From positions 377,337,220 through 377,401,219 of the forward strand of contig JAQMRL010000001.1 of assembly GCA_035578175.1 (NCBI GenBank): a stretch of 64,000 nt of DNA, written 5' to 3'. The DNA is from Catonia carolina. Lineage: Eukaryota; Arthropoda; Insecta; Hemiptera; Achilidae. Positions 46,926-58,345 of this stretch are shown in pieces. The notes below the pieces were generated by a model. That model worked only from the letters and a program-made list of their open reading frames with translations. It did no database searches and was not told where the DNA came from. The translations under genes were made by a program, and so were the position numbers. Each line of letters begins with the position of its first letter. Position 1 is the stretch's first letter.

Positions 46926-48450
46926 ATTAGATTTTAGATTTAGTTCCTTTTTGTTTTATTTCGAAATTTAGATGCTAAATTTGGTTCCAATTTGTATTAA
47001 ATTGGACTAAGTGGACTTCTAATTCTATTAAATGAATTCCTACTGAAAGCAAAATTACTTAATGCTTTGAAATTCTGAAGAACATATTGTAATGTCGCAG
47101 ACTTTTCAATAAAAAATATAGTAAATACAGATTGTTGAACGTATAAATTTGTTTTATATTTTGTTGTTGTTTTTGGTTTTATTTTGTTTACGAGTTATAA
47201 AGTAAGTGATTACTTTGAACAAAATATTATAAAAAAAATTGGAACCCATCCATGGAATTCGTGAATATTACGGTAATGGATCTGCGGGTAAATAAATTTT
47301 GTTATATATCCCAAAGGCGTAGACTACAAAAAAATGTTACTTTTATAATATTATAAAAAGTAATCCGGCGAGAATAACTTAAATATTCCTTATGATAAAA
47401 ATTTTTAAATTTATGAAATATTAAATAAAAATAAAACCAAATATTAAATTAAATTACCTAGATTATTTTAATTTTATTATAAGGTTTAAATTAAATTATT
47501 TCTTTTATCTTTTATGAACAGTTGTACAAGAAATCGTCAGTTAAAACGCATGATACCATGCCACGCCCTGAAGACAATGTGTTGTCATAAGAGAACAGAT
47601 TTTCAGGACAGGTTCCTCCTTCAATTTATCAGTAGAGTTAACCCTAAACGATGACATCCATCATGTGTAGGATGCCTTTATCATGTCCAAATGTATTACG
47701 TCAAAACCACTCTTTTCAGTTACGAGTGCAACGTTACTTTCATGTGATAACTTCAAATTAGTATTTACGGAAACAAAACATAAACGTTTTGGTTTTTACC
47801 GTTTGTATTATTTTAGTAATATGATAATTTATGCTTCGTTTCTCAGTGGTTATGGTTACAAGAACAAGCATATTAGTTACTTAACCTCAGAGAAATTAGT
47901 ATGAAGTTAGTATGCAGTAAATTAGTATGCAGTAAAATTCCTGTAAAAACACCTATGTTATAAGAAAAAATTAATTTGTCTAGCGCTAACTCTACTTGAA
48001 CATCTTATCAAAAACTGAAACATCAGCAAAACGAGATTCTATGTAATTTCCAATTCCTGTTTTAAATAAGTATATATAAGAAGGCCGAACATCAAATTTA
48101 TTATGAAATAAAAGATGATTTTATACCTGAATTTTTAAATTTATACATAACCAATTGTAATTTATAGTTACAAACAATGGTAGATTGTACCCAGATTTTT
48201 TAACTTGCGTTTAACGTTTTATCGTTAGCGAATAGTGGGTTGTAACCAGTCTTTCTGACAACAATCTAGGGTCAATCCCAATACGTTTCTTTTGTGTTCT
48301 ATTACGCTATCTGCACGTAACGGATGCTGTGCGAAATTTGTATCAGTTGTCTGTTGCAGAAGTTAACATCTTAACAGGTTAGCAGAAATGTTTAAAAAGG
48401 ATTAAAAAAATATGAGTTAAATCTTTTATTATAATGTTTGTTAATGTTTA
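46926..48450. other. AT-rich stretch, nothing recognised
   Basis: No gene supported. Around 48260-48360 the sequence is somewhat less AT-rich without a readable frame. Confidence 0.35.
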
Positions 48451-48798
48451 GGGCAACAGCGGAAAGGCTGGTTTGATCCTTTAGAGGTTTTTACTAAGTA
48501 AAATGAGGGGTGAGGTGATTTACAATTATTGCCTTCTTCACTGAGTTGAAACAGTATGCTTATCAGCATGCCAGGTTCACTTCATTCACCAAAGGGTCTG
48601 GCTGTATAGTGAAATTCATTACTCTCTGAGGAGATATCTCTGACTAGTGTCTTTTACATCTCTACCTCTTTTGTTCTTAAGTAGTTCAGTCTTATAATTG
48701 GCTGACTACGTGATAAGAAACAAAGCTATTGCAGCCTCAAAAACTGCAGAACGAGTGCAATTAATTTAACACTCCACCTGCCCGTTATGGGCAGCTTT
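48451..48798 (-). repeat. D1 retroposon, nearly full length
   Basis: On the minus strand it runs from CTGCCCATAACGGGCAGGTG (48797 down) to 'aaccagcctttccgctgttg' near 48455. It has lost about 40 bases internally against the 37.65-kb copy. The palindrome CTGCCC-GTTAT-GGGCAG at the 5' end is intact (48778-48794). I saw no clear target duplication. Confidence 0.85.
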
Positions 48799-49192
48799 CT
48801 CCGTTCTATTATAATGAATGACTCCTTAAGAGTACAGCAGGTCTTCTGGAAAACGCTTATTATTCTACTACATGTAGGAAATACTTCATTAAAAATATGA
48901 TCTGGCTTTAAAACAAAACCAAAGCCTGTAGAGGTAATAAATCAAATTTTTATAATTAATTTAATAACATTTTAAATGCTTAAATTGTTTATTTTAGTAG
49001 AAGATAATAAACAGAACGAGTTATCAAAACCATCAAGAAAGCACGTCATATACCATTTGTTTAATATTTTATCTATATGTAACGATTACCGAAAAGGATA
49101 AACTCTACAAAATGTACATGTACATGTTATGCCTAAATCTACTTCTTACATTATAAATTTATAAATATTTATCATAAGTAAGTCTTAATCTG
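48799..49192. other. AT-rich stretch, nothing recognised
   Basis: Contains a short TGTACATGTACATGT repeat near 49113. No gene. Confidence 0.35.
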
Positions 49193-49344
49193 ACCACCTC
49201 CGTAGCATAGTGACTAGTGCGCTAGTCTATAAAGCGAAAGATCCTCGTTTCGATTCCGGGCATGATCTGAAAATTTTAAAACCCACCGTTACAGTACCTA
49301 AACCTACAGTAGTCTCTAATGACCAAGGTGTCGATGCAACTTAA
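49193..49344 (+). repeat. tRNA-derived SINE (Val-like), interrupted in its tail
   Basis: A box GTAGCATAGTGACTAGTGCG (about 49202-49221) and B box GTTTCGATTCCGG (about 49247-49259). The body 'aaaacccaccgttacagtac' and 'taatgaccaaggtgtcgatg' matches the 3166 copy. The expected tail TTTTAAATAAA is split: its TTAA (49341-49344) is the target duplication of the next element and the A-rich remainder lies at 49874-49890. Confidence 0.85.
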
Positions 49345-49873
49345 CCTTTAATATTTCTTTGGTAAGTATACTTACCACTAGCAATAAAGTCGATATTTTT
49401 ATAAATCAGCTACGCAGTTGAACCCTATAGACACTTTATGGTTTTATAGATGTTCTCTAAGTAGGCTATCCACATTTTGAATTAGTGCGCAGCGACCATT
49501 TGCTTCATGAGTTACACGAATGTGGTAAGGATTCATACCAGCGTAGCAACGGTGTCGTTTTGTTTTAGTGCTTAGGAAATTTGAATTTTTACGGGAAAGA
49601 AAGCATTCATGCTAATAAAAAATTGAGGTAAGTTATTCTACACATTTTTCTGTTATATAGGACTACAGGTTGTTTTAATAAGCATTCTTAACACTAAAAA
49701 TTATGGGATTCCTAATTCAATAGACGTTCCTTGTTAAGGTATACTTACCAGGGCTTAAAATAAAAAAGAAGTATCTGTTCTGGCACTAGAAATAGATTAT
49801 TCAAGTCCCTATAAAAAAAATTAAACATTTTACGACATGTATATTTTTTCCCGTAGTACTGCCCTATAAAAGG
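49345..49873. mobile_element. piggyBac-like MITE, intact copy with TTAA duplications
   Basis: Perfect TTAA on both sides (49341-49344 and 49874-49877), 529 bp in length, with a CCTATAAAAGG right end. In inverted orientation it aligns along its whole length with the interrupted copy at 26910-28508, for example 'gcatgaatgctttctttccc' and 'caaatggtcgctgcgc' on the minus strand. GGTAAGTATACTTACC (49359-49374) is a 16-base palindrome near one end. There is no coding capacity, so it must have moved with an enzyme from elsewhere. Confidence 0.9.
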
Positions 49874-49890
49874 TTAAAATAAAAAAAATT

Positions 49891-50226
49891 GTTTAATATA
49901 AACTTGTAATTTTTGTAAAAAAAAAGAATCATAGATAACTTAATCATTAAATTAGTAATTTATTATTCATTAATAAACGTACTCAAGTTGACATCTATCG
50001 AGTTATTGCCAAGAATAAAATTTATTACATTTATATCATTAAAACTCTTAATAGGACTACAAGTCGATGCTCTTTTTTTTAAATCTGCAGAAAAACAAAC
50101 GTAAGAATATAACTTTGAAAATATTTTGATCTTCAATTGATTTTCCTATAGTACAAAACAGAACTTTTTTTGGGGTTAATTTGAATATCTTATTATATGA
50201 TTGAATTATAATTTATTAGAAGTGAT
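49891..50226. other. AT-rich stretch, nothing recognised
   Basis: No feature supported. Confidence 0.35.
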
Positions 50227-50234
50227 AACCTCGT

Positions 50235-50592
50235 AACAGACAGGTGAAGCGTCAAATTATTTCCACAAAATCTGTTCGTTGCAGGGCTAAAATAAATAGT
50301 TCTAATTTTTATCACATGGTCAGCCAAATAAATGACTGAATCATTTAACAAAAGAAGAGGTAGAGATGTAAAATACACTAATCAGAGTTATCTCCTCTGA
50401 AAGTAATGAATGTCATTATACAACCAAACCCTGTGGTGAATAAAGTGTAGGTGTCATTTGCAGAGTGGAAAATATGTACTTTTCAGAGGGTCCGGCATGG
50501 TGATAAGCGGTTTTTCCACTCAGTGAGGAAGGCAATGGTAAACCACCTGACTCCTTGGTTCAAACCAACCTTTCGGCTGACGCGTGAACAAC
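50235..50592 (+). repeat. D1 retroposon with 8-bp target duplication
   Basis: Flanked by AACCTCGT (50227-50234 and 50593-50600). It lacks the first 8-10 bases of the 5' stem but is otherwise complete, ending CCTTTCGGCTGACGCGTGAA before CAAC. It is closest to the 37.65-kb copy. Confidence 0.88.
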
Positions 50593-50600
50593 AACCTCGT

Positions 50601-51283
50601 GAATGGAATATATTGAAAAATGAATAATATTATCACAATATTTATTTAGTAATAAATTAAATAAATTTTTAACTTAATTAACTAGGTCAAAATCCACCTA
50701 CAAATAATTTTGCTTATTCAGTGGTTATTTATTATATAAAGGGAGGGATGCAATTGAAACTTACATAATAACTTTGTTACAATGACCTTTGCAATGACAT
50801 TGTGCATTCAGTCACAACATGCATTTGCATTGCCTGAAAACATGACATACTTACTTATTAACTGTGCTAGGGCATTATAATATACGTATTACAGTAAATG
50901 TATTTCCTGATTTGTGTACATGCATGTTATAAATGTATACTGTACGCTATTCTAAGTGTTTCTATACACTCTCTGAAGTACGACAAATGCACTTAGCTAA
51001 GAAACAAATTCTGCACTCATTCATGGTATGTCTCAAACAACCTTCATGTACAAGTATTTTTATTCTATTAGACGAACCACAAGACCATATTTTTTAAAAT
51101 CTTATAAATAATTCAAATATTTAAAAAAATGTGGTGTGAAACACTCACGTGGCTTTCTCTAGCTAATGCAAATAATTACCAATATAACTTAACATTAGTA
51201 ATGAAACATTAGAAATAAACAAAAAACTAACCTCAGAAAAGATAACCTTGTTTTAATCATGAGTGAATGATGCAGAATAAAAA
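50601..51283. other. AT-rich stretch, nothing recognised
   Basis: No feature supported. Confidence 0.35.
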
Positions 51284-52086
51284 TCAACCTCTGATTGGAT
51301 TAATATATCGGAAAATCACTCTTTCACGCTAAACTAGGCTGTGTAGAGAAATATGCTCAAAATAAAAGTTGTAGATCTTTAAATTTTTAAAAAATTTTAT
51401 TATATTTATTTTTGTCGTAAAATGCATATTAAGACCGAAGTTTTAAAAGATCCATTTTGTATAGATTTTTATAAAAAAAAGAAAATCACTAATTACCGCT
51501 AAACTAAGCGTTATACAAAATATGTTCAAAATAAAAGTTGTAGATTTTTAAATTGTCTACTACTGTTTTTAGTAGTACTGTAGTTACTGTAGTAGTGTTA
51601 TTAGTAGTTTTTTTGTTTACGCTTAAATGCATATTAAGGCTGCAATCTTAAAAAAACATAATTTTCTATGAGAGAACTGTCTCCCCAAAAATCTCAGCAG
51701 ACATGACGCTTGCCTTATCTTTTCGAGCATAAAAAATGTAGTAAATGAGATGATTTTTTAAAAAAAACGTAGGAGCCGTTTTTAAGAAAATCTCAAGAAA
51801 TTAAAAAATTACACGAATAAACTACTACTTCCGGTTAACCGATTTTGATGAAAATGTTCGTGTCGGGTCCTCTAGTGCCTCTAACTTAAGTTTCAAGTTT
51901 CAACTTCGTACGATGTTCCGTTCTTGAGATATTTTATTTACACGCACAAACACAGACCAATCGCTAAAAACATTTTTTTGGGTTCAAGTTGTCTGAAATC
52001 GTATAGGCTACACCCGGTGAAAACTTGATTTCGAAAATTTAACATGAAAACAATTCTTTCCTTCTTATATATTCATATAGGCAAGA
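51284..52086 (-). repeat. U1 family, copy a (left arm of a large palindrome)
   Basis: It mirrors 52424-53216. Matching blocks, in reverse order and orientation, include 'gaaaatcactctttcacgct', 'aacttttattt...', 'ctgagatttttggggaga', 'ccgattttgatgaaaatgtt' with 'cgtgtcgggtcctctag', and the end 'ttccttcttatatattcata'. Inside are two tandem sub-units of about 175 bases (starting near 51311 and 51481), both with 'aaaataaaagttgtagat' and 'aaatgcatattaag'. No protein frame; the class is unknown. Confidence 0.85.
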
Positions 52087-52423
52087 GAAAGTACAGATAT
52101 GAATTGCGCTGTTTTTTTTCTATCGTCAGAGGGGCTGCACTAAGTTTTGCGTTACATAAGTTTATTGTTAGAAATATCAGATGGTTAGATAGAGTATTGT
52201 AGTTACACAAATTTTATGCATATATGGCAGCAGAATGGCTAAACCATGAAAAATTAATCAAGACCATTATGTAGAGTCAATGACCCAAATGACGGGTAAG
52301 AACATAATAATTATTACTGAAAAATAAATATAAATAATATAGAAATTCAATGCCCGTAGTTAACTTCATTTGAAACTCTACAAAAAGTGCATAACGACCG
52401 AATTGTTGAACGGACAATTCTCT

Positions 52424-53216
52424 TGCTTGTACGAATATAAATATATGGGAAGGAAAGCATTGTTTTTCATGTGGATTTTTCGAAATTGAGTTTACACCGG
52501 ATACGTTTTCAGATCCCCTGAACCCAAAAAACATGTTTTTAGCCATTGGTCTGTGTGTGAAAAAAAAAATCTCAAAAACGGAACATTGTACGAAGTTTAA
52601 ACTTAAAACTTAAGTTAAGTACCACTAGAGAACCCGACACGAACATTTTCATCAAAATCGTTCAACCGAAAGTAGTTGTTAATTCGTGTAATTTTTCACT
52701 TTTTTGCGATTTTGAAAAAAGGCTCCTGCGATTTTTTTAAAAAATCTTCTCAATTACTATTTTTTTGTACTCTACAAGAAAGGGTAGATGCCATATCTGC
52801 TGAAATTCTTGGGGAGGCTGTTCTCTCGTGGAAAAAATCGGTTTTTTAAGATTGCGGCCTTAATACGTATTTTAGGGCAAAAGTGTGTATAATTTAAGTT
52901 GTAGACAATTTAAAAATCTACAACTTTTATTTAAAAGATATTTTTGTATAACGCTTAGTTTAGCGATAATTAGTGATTTTCTGGTTTTCTTTCATGAAAA
53001 TCTGTAAAACAATAATTTTTTCTTGGCCTTAATAATTTTAAGTTCTTGGCCTTAGTATGCATTTGTCATAAAATTAATATAAAATTAAAAGATATGCAAC
53101 TTTTATTTCAAGCATTTTTCTCTACAAAGTCTATTTAAGCGTGAAAGAGTGATTTTCCGTATTATTAAGCCAAAAAAGGTTGATTTTAATTTTTCATCAT
53201 TCACTTAATGATTAAA
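52424..53216 (+). repeat. U1 family, copy b (right arm of a large palindrome)
   Basis: Faces copy a across a 340-base spacer (52087-52423). It runs from 'cttgcttgtacgaatataaa' to 'gcgtgaaagagtgattttcc' and beyond. The same orientation and order are found in 62408-63150 and in the fragments at 12469 and 22149. Phrases such as 'atcaaaatcgttcaaccgaa' are the 'query' kind often seen in nonautonomous insect repeats, but no terminal repeat or target duplication could be fixed. Confidence 0.85.
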
Positions 53217-53366
53217 ATAAGGTAGAAGTGGTTTTACAGGTTACTTGTTAGGTTACATTGTTCATTATTTGTATTGGCAAGAGAATTTCGTGTGCGCGTT
53301 CACACCAGATTTTTAATCTTTGCTGTACGAATCCTTCTGAAAAAATATAATATATTTTTTTAATAT

Positions 53367-53411
53367 AAAAACACATTAATTCAATATATTATATTGAATT
53401 AATGTGTTTTT
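53367..53411. repeat. Perfect 45-base palindrome
   Basis: AAAAACACATTAATTCAATA+TA (53367-53388) and its exact complement (53390-53411) are separated by a single T. A perfect 22-bp stem in AT-rich DNA is prone to cruciform formation and may mark a rearrangement point. Confidence 0.9.
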
Positions 53412-53984
53412 AATATGTTGTAATTTTGAGGTTGAATTTGGTGTCCGTGTTAAGCAGTTTATTATTACGAATTAAATATGCTTAGGTCATTATTTTTTAA
53501 GTCAAATTTTAAACTTAGATTGGGTGCATTTGTGGCAAAGCAAAGGCATTTTGATTGGAAGATTTGAAAGTTTTCATAGGTTGCTTATTTCTGCACTTCC
53601 GAAAAGTTGTAATCAATACATCCATATGGACATAAAAGGCTTTTGTAAACAGTAATAGATAGCTTCATCGTCAATCTTAAGTTAACATCAATATTTTATT
53701 TAGTTAAATATACATTACGGTTTAATACTGAACTAAAGAAAACTGTACAAGTACACAATATTTTAAACTAAATATACTTATACCCAAAAACTCATCGTTA
53801 CAAAGAGTTATGTCCGCGCATAGGAGTATACAGACAAAAAAATTAATCACTTAAATACCTATAACTACTATAAAAATTACTACATTTAAATAGGTTACAA
53901 GGTTACACAGTACGTAGTACTTTTCTGTTTACTTATTTTGTTCATAAAACTAACCAATTTTTTTATAAAAATAAAATTTGATAT
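53412..53984. other. AT-rich stretch, nothing recognised
   Basis: No feature supported. Confidence 0.35.
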
Positions 53985-54165
53985 GGCCCAACTTCGTAGC
54001 GTAGTGGTAGCGCGCTGGCTTACAACGCAGAAGTCCCGAGTTCGATTCTCGGCTAGGGTCTTGCAATTATAATAAGTCATAACCCAACGTTCCAATTGCA
54101 TAACACACCGTAGTCGCTAATAACCAAGCTGTTGATGTGATTTTAAATAAATACATTTAAAAAAT
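53985..54165 (+). repeat. tRNA-derived SINE (Val-like), best-preserved copy
   Basis: A box TAGCGTAGTGGTAGCGCGC (about 53998-54016), anticodon-like region CTTACAACGCAGAAG and B box GAGTTCGATTCTC (about 54037-54049). Body 'ttataataagtcataaccca', 'gtagtcgctaataaccaagc', tail 'gattttaaataaatac'. The imperfect repeats TTTGATATGG before and ATTGATGTG after may be an eroded target duplication. Confidence 0.85.
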
Positions 54166-55589
54166 TGATGTGTTTACTTTTCGAAGAAAAAATACCTAAT
54201 CGATCACAAAATAATTCGTAAATTATATTATTAAATTAAATTTTAAAAATGTTTCTGTAATTTTTTTACCCAAATTATTGAATTTTATTAATAATTCTAT
54301 ACCACTTCACAAGATATCCTTAATTACTTTTTAAAGTATATATTTATTAATATATTACGAATAAGCTAAGATTCTTATTATTTTTTTTAGTTATGATTTA
54401 TTGTAAAAAATTTTTATATGATCTATTCACAATTTTTTGTCAAATTAACATATATAAAAAAGTAATATACATTTCCGTAAGAGAACATTGAGTTCGTGCT
54501 TAAAGTATTTGAGATGAAATTATGTATTTTATAGAAATTGTCATTCATTTTATAAACATGGTAAAACTTGTTAAAAATACGATTTTTATTTATAAAAATT
54601 TATACAAATTCTACTTTTATTAAAAACTAAAATTTTTTGATATACATTTTTTTTATACATAAACTCTATACCAACCATAGTAAAAGGATTTTAGCCGTGA
54701 AATTAGAGAGGTTGATTTTCCCCACCATCTCAATATTTTATTATCCAATAAAAGAAAAACAATTTACTTTTATGGTAATAAAAGCTGTTCTATAATCTAA
54801 AAATTTACCGCTCCGAACAAATTATCAAACTTGGCGTAACTGAAGAGGATTTGAATGAGATGGAAATGGTGTTATATGTTTTAGACCCATCCAAAAAGAA
54901 TAAAGTTAGTTCATAAAATAAGTTACTGATTAAAATTTAATATAATTTGTTTTTTGTGTTTCCATTAAATAAATAGCAAAAACTTGCCCAAATAAATGAT
55001 TTTATCTATCTAAAAGACTAAAGAAAACCGATGGAATTCTTTGCGATAGTGTGAGAAAATGTGAGCAATATTTGAGTTACAATGTTTATACTATATGTAT
55101 TAATAAAATAGTTACTATTTAATTGTATGACAGTACGTCAATTAATATCCTACATAAAAATATACACTATTAAGTTTTATTAAATCTCAACATAGCATAA
55201 TACCTCTAGGGTGCGTCCGTGTAAATTATTTATGAGTTGGTTTGTGTATTATTGTGAGTTGGTTAGTTGTAAAGTGTCCCGTATTCGATTCTTCACAAAA
55301 GTTAACAAAATTTAACATATTAAATTTACTTACCGTTTGAAACCATTGGTTGTGAAAACTGAAGAGAATGAGTAGGCAGAATTACTACTATCTTTCTCAA
55401 ATAAAATTACAAGGCAATAAGAAAAAATTTCCAGTTTAAAAAGTTTAAAAATTTTGCTCCAGTTATATATATTAAAATACATTAAGACAGCGGTGAGTAA
55501 TTCGACCAGAAATCCGTGAAATTGGATGATTTTGAAGTTTTGTTGTCCAAACTCCATACGAGTAGGTACTTTAAACAAAAATGACCCAA
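54166..55589. other. AT-rich stretch; weak SINE-head-like match near 55230-55295
   Basis: GTATTCGATTCTTCAC (about 55279-55294) resembles a B box preceded by TGTGAGTTGGTTAGTTG. It could be the head of the SINE whose tail lies at 55590, split by about 290 bases. Otherwise blank. Confidence 0.3.
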
Positions 55590-55640
55590 ATTAATCGCCA
55601 ATGATCAAGCCATCGTTGAGATTTTAAATAAACTACGATT
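55590..55640 (+). repeat. SINE 3' tail
   Basis: 'aatcgccaatgatcaagcca' with 'gttgagattttaaataaact' matches the body and tail of the Val-like SINEs (54104-54150). No adjoining head. Confidence 0.5.
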
Positions 55641-55805
55641 AAGTAAAATTTTTAAAGTATTTTGTTTGAAAGTATTTCGTTTTAAAACACTGGTTTTATA
55701 ACTGACTGTTTTGCATATAATTCATGGAGACCGTGAAAGATGACAGATATTGATGAGTGATTAGACATTTCCAAACCTGATTAAGAATCAAACTCGGTCT
55801 GTATT

Positions 55806-55948
55806 AATATTTATGCTGACTTAAAGACATTGAAGGGTACCAACATGAAAAAGCAGATAAAAACTTTTAGACACTGGCAACAATCGAACCCGAGATCTTT
55901 GAAGGAGAAGCTACTTGCGTAGACCATTTTACTAATGGGCCAGCCATA
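55806..55948 (-). repeat. tRNA-derived SINE head
   Basis: On the minus strand an A-box-like TTAGTAAAATGGTCTACGC (complement of about 55916-55934) and a strong B box TCGGGTTCGATTGTTG (about 55885-55870) are spaced as in tRNA. The body is unclear. Confidence 0.55.
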
Positions 55949-57279
55949 TTATGTTGTGGTTATTTTATATTTTTGCTCTTGAGTTAGATTAGTTAGTCAG
56001 TAGGTAGAACATTTTTTTTTGTTATATCAGGTAAAACACGCTGGAGAGCCACTTTGCTTGATGACCAGGTGGCAGACAATCATGAACGAATTCTGTTAGT
56101 TAAAATTCATGTCTAATCCAAGCCAAAAAAAAACAGCAAATACAACAATCAAAATGGTTAGCTCGTGGAGAAAGTGGAGAAGGCTCGTCTGTAACTGAGT
56201 AAACTGAAAATATTGATTCAAGGGTTGAACACCCTTTTCAACTTCTTACGGGTAACTTTTTGAAATCATTGAAGTGTAATATTTTAGTTTTGCTATACGT
56301 GACTTCTCCACCAAGTTTCAGTCATTTAACAAATCCGGAACTCAGTAAATAAAAATTGTAATTTAAGCGTCGGATATCTTTTCCTATTTACTCTGAAGGG
56401 AGTATTCTCTACAAATTTCAGCTTTTAAGGTATTGTACAAGTAGGATAATAAATTATGAGTGAGTGAGTGAATGAGTCAATCAGTCAGTCAGTGAAGGCT
56501 CTCCTATTTATACATTACACAGGTTATAATTATAACGAATTAAAATAAAAAAGTTTCATTCTTATTATAAAGATAAAATGTAGAGCTGAAGTGCGTGAGT
56601 GATTACCTTCAAGATGTAATATTACAAGCAAACGACATCTTCAGCTTGATAAATTGTTGGAATGGGTGAGTGTATTCCGGCGGCTACTACAAGAAGAGGT
56701 GTAAGATATGGCTTGGGGGAGATAATGGTGCCTTCCTGTGCTACAATTGATTGTACCAAATTGCAGTATGACTATATTATATTACACACTTTACGGGGAA
56801 CAAAGTAACCTCTTTGCCAAGTTTAACTTATTCATTCATCCAGCAAAACTCTTTTAAAGTTGTATTCATTTTATTTCAGTTTAATAATATCGTAGTTTTA
56901 TGTGGTTCATTTGATTTTATGTAACCTGCTACACAAACAAATTACTCTGTAGCTATATATTATATCTCTCGGTTTACAACCAAGATATTATTTATAACTG
57001 GGTTGAAAATTATGACTGTTTAATGTCAGTCGTAAAAAACATTTTACTGATCCTTCATTTTCAATATCTTACCACGATTTCAAATTAAATAATTAAATTG
57101 CATTAAATTTAATATTCAGTGATCTTTTATACATTTTGAATACCACATAAAATTTTATATATTCTGTCTCTTTACTGCATATTTTGACTGGTAATCACTA
57201 GACGAACAAACATATATCCAAGGAAATCCTTAGAATTAAAGTGAATTTAATTATTAAATAATAATTCTACTGTTTTGTA
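55949..57279. other. Mostly AT-rich; probable dispersed-repeat tail at 56300-56520
   Basis: 'ccaccaagtttcagtcattt', 'ctacaaatttcagcttttaa' and a TGAGTGAGTGAGTGAATGAG / CAGTCAGTCAGTGAAGG run (about 56457-56496) have the look of a nonautonomous transposon end common in arthropods. No class assigned. Confidence 0.35.
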
Positions 57280-58345
57280 GATGATTTTTTATATAAGAGG
57301 AAACCGAATTTACCGGTACCCAGGTAGGTCTTTACCTGGGGTATGCGGAGCTCTGCCGAAGGCAACTATCCGCCAAAACCTCTCAGTGCCTTTCTGTCGC
57401 ATCCCAACTTGCCGCAGGATCACCGTTAGGCATAACTTCACAACAAACCGGAGGTTCTTTATTAGGTGGATAATTTCTCTTCTTACCACCCATTTTCCTC
57501 CTTTCTGAGTGATTTCTTTTCGGACTAATGCAGCTGGGCTTCTCTGATCTTCATCAACTTTTGGATGAACTCCTCAATGGCCTTCCAGCTTTCTTCTTCT
57601 GTAATCATAAAATCACAGAGATTTTCTGGAGAAATCGGCGACCCAAGCTTGGTCCCCAGATAGGAAGGATCTGGTATCCATCTTCTGCAATCGAAAATCG
57701 CATGTACTGCGCTGTCTTCCTCCGCCTCACAATCCAGACAGCTTGCTTCATCTGAACCGGTGGAGATACGCCCGAAAGCAAACATGCCCCATCAATCCCT
57801 GCGTAAGGTAATAACCAACCTCGCCGTAACCCCTACTCAGCCATCTTTTTTTAGATCCGGAATTAATCTGTGTGTCCATCGACCGGACACCTCTTCATTC
57901 CATTTCTCCTGACACCTCCTGAGAAGTCTATATCTGGCCTCTCTTTTTAACTGAGCCATTGTAGCCTTTCCAGCTTTCAGTCTCTCAGATATTTCACTTC
58001 TTTCCTAGACTAGAAAATCTATATGGGGTATGCCTGCTAGCACCATTACTGCACTCACTAATACTGTTCGGTATGCCACCTGAACTTTTAGTGCCACTTG
58101 CCTCTAAACCGATAGCAGTTTCTTCTTATGTACCTGTTGTGTCATCACATTAACCTAGGCTGGCATTGCATAGAGTATTATTGAATGGATAACACGCGTA
58201 TACAACCTTCTTTTCTTTTCTCGGGGTCCACCAACATTGAGCATCAACCGTGATAGGTACCCTGCTACTACGGTGGCTTCTTTGTAGATGTTTAACTTTA
58301 ATACTACAGTCTTATAGTTCTGTAGGCTTATGCGCGTTATTAGAA
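57280..58345 (-). pseudogene. R1-clade LINE, C-terminal half with zinc-knuckle and 3' UTR
   Basis: Reading down from 58300: VAGYLSRLMLNVGGPREKKR, then RLYTRVIHSIILYAMPA, then VAYRTVLVSAVMVLAGIPHI, then ERSEISERLKAGKATMAQLK and CQEKWNEEVSGRWTHRLIPD. This is the connection/C-terminal region of R1-clade non-LTR elements. Then 'RGYGEVGYYLTQGLMGHVCF' and, after a frameshift near 57745, ASCLDCEAEEDSAVHAIFDC, a C-x2-C-x8-H-x4-C knuckle (about 57740-57687), and SPENLCDFMITEEESWKAIE. The frame ends at 57525. The 3' UTR carries a hairpin (stem CCCAGGTA, 57319-57326, with 57333-57340). Four or five stops or frameshifts are present. Less AT-rich than the surroundings, so a relatively recent arrival. Confidence 0.85.

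Noticed and set aside
53985..54062. Functional tRNA gene
   Set aside because: A and B boxes are good but the 3' acceptor strand is missing and SINE body sequence follows; the same unit is dispersed.
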